Of a stretch of 64,000 bases of DNA, positions 22,049 through 32,869 are shown one piece after another. Source of the stretch: Ziziphus jujuba. Its lineage: Eukaryota; Streptophyta; Magnoliopsida; Rosales; Rhamnaceae. Position 1 is the stretch's first letter. Every line of letters starts with the position of its first letter. The notes beneath the pieces were generated by a model. The model saw only the letters and a list, made by a program, of their open reading frames with translations, ran no database searches and was not told where the DNA came from. The stretch lies in contig NC_083383.1 in NCBI RefSeq assembly GCF_031755915.1, forward strand, positions 17,597,001-17,661,000. The letters run 5' to 3'. The position numbers and the translations under genes were made by a program.

Positions 22049-22066
22049 TCCTCGACAACGACACCA
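22049..22066 (-). promoter_or_regulatory. Primer binding site, tRNA-Asp type
   Basis: Minus strand reads TGGTGTCGTTGTCGAGGA, six nucleotides inside the 5' LTR end. It matches the plant Athila-type site TGGCGCCGTTGCCGGGGA at 14 of 18 positions, and all four differences are C-to-T or G-to-A transitions. This fixes the element's orientation. Confidence 0.8.
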
Positions 22067-22072
22067 AAAACT

Positions 22073-23714
22073 TGATGAGTAAAATCAACTCACAAGTGCA
22101 TAAATCATTTTCAATTAATAAAGTGGAAAAATTGGGTCGTCATATCCAAAGAATTAAAAGTTAAATACTAAAGATAATTAGGTTTGGGTAATATTTGAAC
22201 TAGCAATTTAAATGGAATTTGAAAATTAATTAAACTAAATTAAACAAAAGCAATCAATTAAAACTAGAGTAGTTTTAAGTAAGAGAGTGAATTTAATAAT
22301 TATGAATATTGGGGCATTTGATTTCACAACTAAATATTCTAATTTAGTTACTTAAATATGTGAAATTAATTATTTAATAATTTTGTTAACCATGCTTAAT
22401 CACAAAATAATCAAAAGTAGTTTCTACTCACAATTAATAATATTCACATAACTTAATTTATTCCTTACAGCCTATAAATTAAAACATGCAAATTCATTAA
22501 GCATATATTAAGCAAATAATATGGTATGAAATATAGCTATTTTCCAATCAATTATGCATTCATGTAAATCATTATAGATCTATAATATTATCATTTTCCA
22601 AGATCAAATATTATTAAAATTATTCATTCCTTCTGGCCTATGAAAGCATTAAACAAACCAATAATTTATTAACAAAACGTATTACTAATTAAATAAAACT
22701 CAACATATATTAAAGTAATTAAACCTTCATAGTTAGAGCTACATCATAGCCCTAGCTATGATAATTAGTTCATGAAAAAAATAAATTTAATATCCATAAT
22801 TATTAAAAACAAAACGGTTCACAATTAAAGAGATAAGAGAGGAGAATAGAAACTAGTGAAAAGATCCTCCAAAAGCTTTCCAAGGCATAGTCTTCTTCTC
22901 CAAGCAAACCCACGTCTATGCTTTTTCCAAACTCTTCAATTAATCTCTCAAAACTCTAAAACCCTAGAACCTTAGGACCTTTTAAAAGAACTTAAGAAAC
23001 TCCCAAAATTCTATTTGTTTTTATGCAAGCCTCCTAAAAGCTCCTAATTAACTCTCTAAATTTGTATATTTTCCTTTAATGAGGTGGAAGCTATATATAG
23101 GACCCTAGAGCCTTTTTCTCTCTTTGCTTTCAATATGAGACTCTTGCAAGACACCTTTTTTAAGCCATTAAGAGGGTTGGATGAATTCCTTCTAGAAAAA
23201 TTGTTAATTAGTCTAATTTACCCTTAAAGAAGTATGTGAGACATATTCCTCATTAACAATAAATTAACCAATTATCGTTACTTGTCCTAATCTTGGCAGT
23301 TGAATTGCCTTGATTCTCTTTATTAGTTAATGGTGGAGATGTAACTAGAATATTCCTTTTATAAATTCCAAACTTCAAGTGATGATATCTTTTTGCTCTC
23401 ACCTCAAAATCCAAAACCTATGTGATATTTGAAATTATCAGATCGTGAGGAATCATATAACATCCACTTCCACTGTAAAATTCCTAACGACAAAATCTTC
23501 AAGGAATCTTTAAGAATCTTCTTAATGCTTGGTCTGTTTAAGCTCAAATCTTAGTTCCCACCATAATTCAACCCAAGGAATCCATTTTCATGGTTGTTTT
23601 CATGAAATTCTCCTTCCTCCACCTTGATTAAGAAAAATACATAATTATCTCTCCATACCAAATTAACACGAACTAACAAGAAATGAGCTAATTATCAATA
23701 TTTTAGGCCTAACA
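22073..23714 (-). repeat. 5' LTR of the Athila-like element
   Basis: 1642 bp, plus-strand start TGATGAGTAAAAT and end CCTAACA. It contains CTATATATAG at about 23091-23100, a candidate TATA box in either direction, about 620 bp into the LTR as transcribed. Confidence 0.85.
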
Positions 23715-23719
23715 GTTAG

Positions 23720-24700
23720 CAAGGCAACAAATGTTTTGTCATTTATTTGATAATTAAAAGCCCGAAATATAAACTGTTGTGGGGACCCATAACCTAGTTA
23801 GTTGACCTAGTTATAAACCCACAAATGTGTTTTTTCAGTAAGCAAGCATCTAATAATTATTAGTTATTTCTATATTCATTTTTTTATGGGATTAGGTGTC
23901 ACTCCTATAATTTAGGAGCTAGATATTCTGAGTAGCCAATAAGATTATTATTATTCTTTTTTTTAATTTGAAAATAGAAGAAATAGGAGGAAACCCTTGT
24001 TATATTTAAAGGGTTGTATTTTCATGTTAAAACATACCTTGCAAACCTATATATGAATACGAAATTCTTTTTCTTGCCCACTTACTCTGATCCATAAATA
24101 GATGAACCTGGTGGATACACCTTCCAAAACTGACACTGAGACTTCTTCTACGAGCTGCAACTCTTATAATTGAATTAGTGGAAACCAGAGCACTAGGTGC
24201 ATGGAAGCTTAAATCGTTGTTGGTCGGAAGAATCAAGCTCTCTTAATAAAAACTTGCTTTTCTTCCCTACCGAGAGAAGTCGACCTTCTCTTCCATCTCC
24301 TCTCTTTCATGCCACCATCATCATTCCTCCACCAAAATTGTATAGTTTAAGCTTAGGAGATGTAGAAGAGGAAGAAGAGCATTGAAACAAGGTTAAAGCG
24401 AGAGTTACAATAGAGCCTTTGACACCATTAGTGTTTGTTTAATCTTTTAAATTCCTACATCTTTATCTTTTAGATTCTACTTATTATTGTAGATTTTTTT
24501 TTATCAACCATAGCTTTCACCTATTAAATTCCATTGGTATTTCATTTATTTTGTTTGATTTTCTATTTAATAATATTGGATTTCTTTATTTTGAAGTGAT
24601 TATTCAATCGTTGTGTACAACAATAGTCTCATTAATATAATAATTGGATCTATAAGATAAATTAATTAAAATTAGTACTTCCATGTGGATTTGATACTAA
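23720..24700. other. Unassigned stretch
   Basis: Non-coding, with one slightly more C-rich segment (24200-24390) whose plus-strand frame ends DVEEEEEH. That could be a decayed exon or chance. No intron signals, RNA genes or repeat ends could be assigned. Confidence 0.35.
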
Positions 24701-24714
24701 TTTACTCACCATAA

Positions 24715-26115
24715 TTAATTTATATTTCATATACTTGCGAGTGATCTCACAAAAGTAGCCATATAACAATATTTTCCTTTGCACTTGACCTTGTAATAGT
24801 TGATTGCTTCTTTGAAGCTGATGAAATATAGTTGGCACCAAAGCAAACACAGTGCTAGAGATTCTTAGTTTTAATAAAAGGCATTCTGCCAAATCTACAT
24901 TAGAACAACCTGTAAGAGTTTGAAATCTTTGTATGAAAAACTAAATGGCATAGCTAAAGAACCCTCCTAAATATCAAACTTGATTGACAACGAATTAAAT
25001 ATCATGAATGTTAAGTACTCCAATGCACCTATCAACTCCAATATTGCTTGTTCTAAAGGGATAATCATCATTAAGGTGTAGGTCTTACAACAACTAGTGT
25101 AGACATATATGAAGATTCAACCTTATGAGCCATATGTAGAAAATCTCTAGCATACTTGCTTTTTGAAAATAAATATCCATTAAAAAACTTTACTTTAACG
25201 CCAAAAAAGTAATAAAAAGTGCCAAGGTCGTTTAGCTTAAAGTCTTTCATTAATCTAGATTATAAAAGAACTAGAGCCTATGATAATCATATCATCAACT
25301 TAAACCAAAATTAAAATAATATGAGGGCGCCCTTCTAAATACCAAACTTGATTGACAATGAATTAAATATCATGAATGTTAAGTACTTTAATGCACCTAC
25401 AAACTCCAATATTGCTTGCTCTAACGGGATCAGCATCATTAAGGTGTAGGTCTTACAACAACTAGTGTAGACATATATGAAGATTCAACCTTATGAGCCA
25501 TATGTAGAAAATCTCTAGCATACTTGCTTTTTGGAAATAAATATCCATTAAAAAAAATTTACTTTAATGCCAAAAAAGTAATGAAAAGTGCCAAGGTCGT
25601 TGAGCTTAAAGTCTTTCATTAATCTAGATTATAAAAGAACCAGAGCCTATGATAATCATATCATCTACTTAAACCAAAATTAAAATAATATGAGCATCTT
25701 TTCTATACAAAAATAATGATGGGTCAGCCCAATTGCATAAAAAATTGAGAGTAAGAAGACTAGTAGATAATCAATCAAACCATGTCCAGAAGGCTTGTTT
25801 AAAACCATTTATACAAGTTTTAAAAAGACAAACATGATCTAGTAGCTGCTCATTAGCAAACCTGCATGATTGTTTTATGTATATTTTTTTGTTTAACTTA
25901 CCATGGAAGAAATTATTTTTTTCTCTAATTGACTAATTTTCCAATTTGAAGTAAGAGCAATAGACAATATTAACCAAATAGAGGTTGGTTTTGCTAATGG
26001 ACTTCAAGTATCATCATAGTCCAATCCTTCAACTTGCATATAGTTATACTCCACTAATCGTCCCTTATACCGATCCAAGCTACCATCTTCTTTCAACATT
26101 ATATATTCAGATTGA
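24715..26115 (-). pseudogene. Copia reverse transcriptase / RNase H relic
   Basis: On the minus strand from about 26110 the order is: DGSLDRYKGRLV, then VEGLDYDD; LSIALTSNWKI and FFHGKL; INGFKQAFWTWFD; VDDMIII (the RT catalytic Asp pair); FKLNDLGTFYYFFGVKV; and, after 24900, an RNase H-like segment CSNVDLAE... YFISFKEAI. This is the copia RT-to-RNase H order. Stops and frameshifts interrupt it repeatedly. The block around the catalytic pair is present twice (see tandem duplication). No LTRs could be assigned. Confidence 0.85.
24958..25694. repeat. 368-bp tandem duplication in copia RT
   Basis: Two units, about 24958-25325 and 25326-25694, differ at only a few positions: ACAACG/ACAATG, CTCCAATG/CTTTAATG and others. 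Each carries its own VDDM catalytic codons (minus strand, 25288-25299 and 25657-25668). High identity shows that the duplication is younger than the surrounding decay. Confidence 0.9.
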
Positions 26116-26129
26116 GGAATTAACAATAA

Positions 26130-27398
26130 AGAGAAATTAATTCATCTTTCATATCTTGAACCTATTCAGTTAACTTTAAAGCTGTTACAATATCAAAATA
26201 AAAAAGGAAAATAAATAAATATATATTGGAAAAAGAAAATAAAAAATATATGAGTGAGGAGGAGTCTACTTAAGATAAAAGAGATATTTTAAAAATGTTT
26301 TGATTAAATTTAGAGATTTATATAAAAATGTATTTCCTTCAACTCATTTATGCTCTGTTTTTTTAAACATTAAGCTTTCAAGAACATGGTTATAATTTTC
26401 ATGCACTTTGTTCACTATTTGTACATATTCTTGTTAGTTTTCACTTGTTGTTGGTTAAATGAATTTTGACTTCTTTAAATTTCTATAAAAGATCTTCTCT
26501 AGTAAACTTGAATTTTAGGATAATTTTGATACTTCAATTTTCCTTACGAAGTGAATTTTACTTAAAATGGAGTTTTTGTATCTAATGACTATTGCATTTA
26601 CCTTCATCGTGTCCTACTATAATGTGAATACTTTTACAATTTGAATACCTTTTGGACTTCATTTCATTAGTTTTAATTTTATGGAGTTCCTGTTCTTCAT
26701 GGAGTTATAATTAGGTCATTGTTGTTTTTGTTATCACTGCGATGGTGATCTATATTTAGATCTTTTAGGTTGTTTAGTTGTTTAGATCCTTGTATTGTTA
26801 TTTTGGTTATATATTTCAAATTTGCTTAGATATTGTATGCATGCCTTTGACTTTTAAAATGGTATTTAGCATTGTTTTGGTCATTTTAGGGCTTTATGGT
26901 CATATATAGAATTGGGGTTATCTTTAGTGCATTTTTATGTTCATGTACCTCTTTATTTTCTTGTTGGATATTTTTTGATTTGCCTACAATTGTTGTATTT
27001 CATTTCCTATTTCCTATTTTGTTTTTGTGTTGAATGCATTTCTCCCTTTGTCATTTTTGACAAAAGGGCTGGCGAATTTTGCTTGGCTTTAGACATTATT
27101 AGATTGCACTTTGTTTCCATGTCTTGTTTAGATTGAAAAAAATGTATAACTTACTCACTCATTTATAGAGTTTAAGTATTTGATTTTTTTTTTTTTTTTT
27201 AATGCATAGATTTAGGGAAAGTTGTAATTTTTTTGTTTTATTCACGTGTGACTGAGTGCTATTTCTATTTTTTTCTATCACACATGCATTTTACAACTAT
27301 GTCATTTGAAAGTATACAAGAAAATAGTACTTGGAGATCCCCTTATAGTTTAAAGTAATTAGATTTAGAGGAATTGTATACAGGTTTGGTGTGCTAGG
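26130..27398. other. Unassigned A+T-rich DNA
   Basis: No domain or repeat boundary was recognised. It includes a (T)n run at 27183-27200. Weak open frames are T-rich and hydrophobic by composition only. Confidence 0.35.
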
Positions 27399-27403
27399 GT
27401 GCA

Positions 27404-28531
27404 TGATGAGAATCCGCCTGTACACGTACAATAGACTACCCGCTGGGCTGCTTTCCGTTTACAAATGAAGTTGTGACAATCACTAGGCAACAAGCTAGGA
27501 AATTCAAAGACAATCTGGTTAGCTTCATCCAAGAAGTGATTCAATCTCAAGAGGACATGACATTATCCAAAGATCCAAAGCCCATCTTTTGTATCCAAGT
27601 TACAAAGGCGAAAATGGACCCGGCAAGCTGTTTTGATACATTTTTGGAATCCGGATAGCAAGGAATGGATTCAACACTTTATGAACTCAATTGATATCAT
27701 CAAGAGGCCATGGAATCATGTCAAGATAGAAGAAAAATCATTTAAATTCCACTTGTGCGAATGACTCCTCTTATTGGCCGAAATTGCTCACTTTGGTGTT
27801 GGCTTTGACTTCTTTTGTTCCTTAAGCAAGTTTAACTTATTACAATCAAGAGGAAACGTATCAAAATTAATCCTATTTTGCATCCTACATGGCATATGGG
27901 AGCTGATTTTGAGCCTAAACTAGCTAGAGATTGGATAAAGACAGCTTAATTGTCAACTAGTCAACTAGTTTCCTAATTTAAGTTTGATTTTTTTGTTTCA
28001 GGAAACTATCTTTGATTTTGGTTTTTATTTGTTTATTTTCTGGAAAAATTAACTTAGGAAATTTGATATTTTATTATCTCAATTTTAAGTTAATTAATTC
28101 CTAGTTCAAAATAAAAGAATTCATTAATCCAAATTAGATTAGGAAAGGATTTAAATTCAGCCAACACCATTATTTCCTTATTACTATGGCCAGTTTTAAC
28201 CTAGTGTTTAAGGGTTTTGTTTTGTGAACTTTAGCCTATTTAAAGGCTTATATTCTCAATAAAATTCAATATATTATTCATATAGAAAAGTATTTGTGAG
28301 GAAGAATTCTCTTTATTCTCTTTGAACACCTAAAACACCTAATAGATATCAAGTGTTTTAGTTTGACTTATCAATAGGAAATCTATCACCTATTATGGCG
28401 TCTTCATCTTATACCAATGTTTCTACTCACAAGTTTATTAGGGGTTTAGATGTCCATCAAAATCTGAATATAACTAAGATCCGGGCTAATATAATATAGG
28501 TTTAGCAACAAGTTGACCTAGACTTGTATCA
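27404..28531 (+). mobile_element. Solo LTR, copy 2 of the TGATGAGAAT family
   Basis: 1128 bp from TGATGAGAATCC to CTTGTATCA, flanked by GTGCA / TTGCA (27399-27403 and 28532-28536, four of five matching). Its pol-tail frame is broken: a stop follows within ten codons, and a frameshift lies before the TRQQARKFK motif near 27480. It is the most diverged of the four copies. Confidence 0.75.
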
Positions 28532-28632
28532 TTGCACTTGTGTAGTTTGGATGGGATTACTTATACAATATGTGTTGTATTCTTTTTATTTGTCAGTCAA
28601 TGTATAAAAGAAGGGCTTTGTAATGAAAAATA

Positions 28633-29300
28633 CCAAAGGAGGAGATTGTTTAGTCAGTTTTTGTGTGTTGGCAATTTTCATAATTCAAAACATTGAATTG
28701 TAACTGACTTAGTCTTAATCCATGATATAACTTTAGAATCAAAACTCAATTAGGAATGGTAGGAGACTGAGAAACCTTTTTTTATTAATAAGTGGTTAAG
28801 TACACACTATTCCACATAGTATTTTTCTGGAAAAATTCATGTTTTGATTGTCACTAGTTTTCTAGTTTTTACTTGGATTTATACTTAGGGGTATTTTGAC
28901 ATTGAGTTAAATGTTTTCTACATATTTTTTGAAGTAAAAAATAACTAGGTTGATCAACATTTGGACATTGTTCAAACAATAGGATACATTGTTGAAACAA
29001 TTGATCTACCATATGTCATTTAGATATAGTTAGATCTCGTGTCGTTTGAACAATTTCATTTTTTGTTCAAACAATTTCCAACCACATGTCATTCAATAAG
29101 TGGTTGATCTAGTGCTATTTAAATAATGCTTGCTATTATTCAAACAACACTTTTCCATGTGTCATTTTCTTAGTGATAGATTTGTTGTTGTTCGAACAAT
29201 GGCTAGACACTTATTATTCCTGTGTTTATCATTGTTCGACTAACAAGGCTAAGTTATTCGACAATGTGTCCATTTTTTATAATGCCCTAGTTTCTTGGAA
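28633..29300 (+). mobile_element. Copia 3' end: polypurine tract and LTR start
   Basis: ACCAAAGGAGGAGA at about 28632-28645 is a copia-type purine tract. The LTR then starts TGTTTAGTCAG at 28647, continuing GTGTGTTGGCAATTTTCA. The LTR contains a series of short palindromes around TTGTTCGAACAA (separate entry). The right edge is not resolved; sequence up to about 29300 fits the LTR. No pol lies immediately upstream, because copy 2 of the solo-LTR family is inserted there. Confidence 0.5.
28967..29236. repeat. Array of TTGTTCRAACAA-type palindromes
   Basis: ATTGTTCAAACAAT (28967-28980), CATTGTTGAAACAATTG (28987), TTTGAACAATT (29045), TTTGTTCAAACAAT (29062), TTATTCAAACAAC (29138), GTTGTTCGAACAATGG (29187) and CATTGTTCGAC (29231) recur at uneven spacing through the putative LTR. 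Confidence 0.6.
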
Positions 29301-29349
29301 TTTATGTGTAAAAAGCAGATCCTACAATCTCCATTGATGGGAGTTCAGT

Positions 29350-31025
29350 TTTACCATTGATTTGGAGTGTTCAAGATCTTATAGATTATATCCATATAAT
29401 TTATCATTATTATCATCACTATGGATTGAAACTTTCTATGTTCTTATAAGTTTTGTTTGTGGATTTTCATTAGTTTTCCTTGTTTTTCATAGTTATACTT
29501 AGTGAAACCATATATTTTCCCACCTATTAAATATTCCAAACATTTCCTTTACCACGTCTATGTTGATACTCCTTAAGTTTTATTGCAACAAAGTCTCAAA
29601 AAGGAATTCCCTTACTATGAAGGAAATTGCGATGATGTTTGGGCTATACCATTGCAAGGAAGGCCGTTGCGACATTGAAAAAGTTTTAACCATTAGAAGA
29701 AAGACTTTGAAGATAGAGCTACAATGTCATCTTTATGACGAGTGGTCACTATGATGGTTTGGGCTTAAAACCACTGCATCTAAAGATAGGAGAATGAGTC
29801 GGCCACCATTGCGGTGACTAAGAATGTCGATGTCATTCCTTACACTTAGAATAGGACTATGTTTGGTATATGATTTTCCTTCTTAGTAGATTTTTAAATT
29901 AGAAGTAATGACTGACACTGGTAATTTTTCTCACCAAGCGTTTCCATGTAAAAATATATGTGTTGACTATTTTATTTTTGTTATTTATTTTACTGCCTTC
30001 ACTATTTTTGATATATCTACTATAAGTGGACTAAGTACTTATTTACTTAATTTGTTATCTTTTAATTATCTATCGTGAGATGACTGAGTCCTTGGCTACT
30101 CTAGTTTATTATTATTATGAAATATGTGAAATGTAATTTGGGGATAGCAGAGATATGAAAGAAATATGCCTAAGCTTTTGTACTTTCCTTTGATATACAA
30201 TTTAAAGAAGAGGAAAATTCAAAAAACCTATTCAATCTCACTTTTGTGCATTTTTAGGATTTTTTAAGTTTCTCCTTACTATGTTGATTGTCAATAAACT
30301 TTATATAAAATAAAATACCAAATTTTCATAAATAATTAAACCAATAGAACAAGTTCATTTAATGGGATATTTTTTACTTCAATGTTTTTTTTATTTTTTA
30401 TTTTGGGTTCATTTGATTATTCCATTTTACCATTAGAGAATGAATAACTTAGGGTTGTGGTTTTGTTTTGCAATAGAAATATATTGCAGTATATACATAC
30501 CAAATTTTCCTCGATTGTTTTTTTTTTTAAATAAATGTGGAGAAATAAATAAGAAAGTAGCTGTAATATCTCCCAAACTCTTTAATATTTGTTTACTAGG
30601 GCAACCTTAGTTTTAGATTTTTCTTGAATAGGGAAATAGCTGCCATGTTGGACTCTGTGCTAGCTTGCCCATCTCATTTGATTGTCACTTGTGTGGATAA
30701 ATGTAAGCCATCAAGAAAATTAGATGTGGGTAGATTTAGGTTATGGGTATATTTCATGAAACTTAATATATTATTCAATTTTGTTATTGTTGAACTATTA
30801 AAGGAGTTCTGGTTCTTGACTTAGGTTTTTTGTACAGAGAATTTTTTATTTAAAATTGAAGTTACCAATTATTTTCAAACTTATTAGATAAATTATTTCC
30901 AAAAATATATATTAAATTAATAGTATAAAAGCAATTCAACTAGCCAAGGAAGAGAAAAAAAAAATAGCATATTTCAAATGGTGTTAATAAATAAAGGTTG
31001 CAAATGAATTTACTAAAACCTGAGA
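29350..31025. other. Unassigned DNA
   Basis: No recognisable protein domain or repeat end. Short open frames at 29560-29754 and 30624-30824 have no known motif and no gene context. Confidence 0.35.
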
Positions 31026-31029
31026 GATG

Positions 31030-32860
31030 AAAATTGATTTAACCCAAACCTCATGGCGTGTAGATAAAATTAATCATTCTAGCTAATATTATTCTAAATA
31101 AGGTTTCATATGAAGAAAATATTAGAAATATTGTTATTTCTATGGATTCAAAGAATACCCTTAAGCATGATGATTTCACTAGATTATTTTTTTAGAAGTT
31201 CTAGGACATTATAAGAAAGGATGTGGTATGTGTTTTTTAATATTTTTTTTTCTTAACTAATAGTTTTCCGATGAAATTAAATTCTAATTTCACAATTTTA
31301 ATTCTTAAGGTAGTAGAGGCTTTATCTATTTATCAGTATCACCTTATTGTTTGATAAATTTTATTTTTAAAGTTCTTACTAAAATTTTGGCATCACATTT
31401 GATAGCGATTTAATCTAGAATAATTTCTTCTAATCAATTTGGTTTTGTTCTTGATCGTCAAATTCAAGATTGTACAGTGATGGCTTTGTTCGGCTAAGTT
31501 CTTTTCTAGCGGTAATATTGGTTTGAAATTGGATATTAGCAAGGCCTTTGATAATATGAGTTGTGACTTTATAATTGAGGTTTTTAAGGCATTAGAGTTT
31601 TGGGACCATTTTTGTAGCTGGTTTAAATTTATTTTTAATTTAGGTCGCCTCTCTATGATGATTAATGTTTCTCTAGAAGGATTTTTTATTCTTATGGGCG
31701 TAGCATTAGTGAGGGAGATCTTTTACCTCCTGTTTTATTTTGCACTACTAAGACATTTTAGCAAATATCTAACTATGTTTTTAGAGAAAAAAATTATTGT
31801 CTCTAATTTTTTTATCCATTGTATGATCATAAGCCCACTCGTTTATTTTTCACCAATGATGTTTTGATTTTTTCTAAAGGTACTATGAGAAAGTTTATAC
31901 TATTTCTTCAACTATTAGTCTAAATGCTTGCCTTTTAATCGATGTGTGAATAAAGCTAAGTTTAGTATCTTCTTTGGAAAATTTGCTTTAGGATCCAGAA
32001 TTAATAATTTGGTCCATCCTAGTAATACTCCTCAAGGATCTATGAAATTAACTATTTAAAGGTTCCCTTGTTTAAAGGTTCTCTTATGACGAAGCATCTT
32101 TAGACTTTGGCGTACGGAATTAAAGTTAAATTTGCTACTTGAAACGGCTCTACTTTATCTTTTGTTGGAAGGTTGTCTCTCATTAAATTTATAATAACTA
32201 GATCATTTATTCATTCTTTCATGATTTACATTTGGTGTTATTCTTTACTTAAAAAGTTTGAGAGATGTATGCAGAATTTCTTTGGTCTGCTAAGTTTGTG
32301 TTTGGAATTTCTACACAGGTTTTTGGAGCTTATGCTATATCAAACTTAAGGAAAGTGGTTTGGATGTTCATCATTTTTCTTCCCTTAGTCATGCTTTCTT
32401 GCATATGTTAGCTTTGAGTTTGGTGTTTTAATTATTTTTTCTTTTCTTTTTTGAGGCTTCTGATTATTTAGTGGCATTTTATACCTCCTTTTAGATTCTT
32501 TGTAATTTAGAGGATTTTGCATAGTCTCCTTATTGCTTCCATGTGAAAATTATGTTCTTTTGCCTCCAAAATTTTGGATAATTTATTTTTGCATTGTCGT
32601 TTTGCATCTTATCTTTAAATACTATTTGTGATCTTTTTCATTGATTTTTACCATGGGACTCTATTATGAATTTGGTTCAAGATGCTTTAAACACTAATTT
32701 AACTCTGCAACTTTCATCTCTTTGGGACAGGATGGTTTTTGTTGTGTTTCCAATTTTATTAATTTTGACTTTAAAATATTCTTGGTTTTGGTACTTCTTA
32801 TTGGTTTTTGGGGAGAAATGATGGAGATGAAGGTGAGTAAGTGTGGACTTGGTGCATTGG
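31030..32860 (+). pseudogene. LINE (L1-type) reverse transcriptase relic
   Basis: Plus-strand translation in shifting frames shows NQFGFV near 31440, then the core KLDISKAFDNMSCDFIIEV (31525-31580), RLSMMINVSLEGFF (31650-31690) and SEGDLLPPVLF (31705-31740). Further on come KFERCMQNFFW (32255-32290) and LKESGLDVH (32345-32375), matching the region after the RT domain. These appear in the order of plant L1-type ORF2. The catalytic F-A-D-D region near 31850 is degraded, and many stops occur. No poly(A) tail or target duplication was identified. Confidence 0.7.
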
Positions 32861-32869
32861 ATACTGAAA

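Larger units (their letters stand above)
17053..23714 (-). mobile_element. Athila-like Ty3/gypsy element, pol-deleted, minus strand
   Basis: Two related LTRs flank a 3.35-kb interior, and GTTAG is duplicated at 17048-17052 and 23715-23719. The LTRs begin and end TG...CA. The interior next to the right LTR carries a tRNA-Asp-type primer site, and next to the left LTR a purine tract, so the element is transcribed right to left. Gag remnants occur (CCHC knuckle, then NIYSNTYNFGW). Reverse transcriptase and integrase are absent: the interior is far shorter than the 7-9 kb of full Athila elements. Near 20690-20730 it retains the sequence that normally follows pol. It could only have moved with help. 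The two LTRs differ by many substitutions and indels, so the insertion is old. Confidence 0.85.

Noticed and set aside
24027..24385. Possible exon with acidic end DVEEEEEH
   Set aside because: No supporting splice sites, no second exon and no domain; mentioned only as an unassigned stretch.
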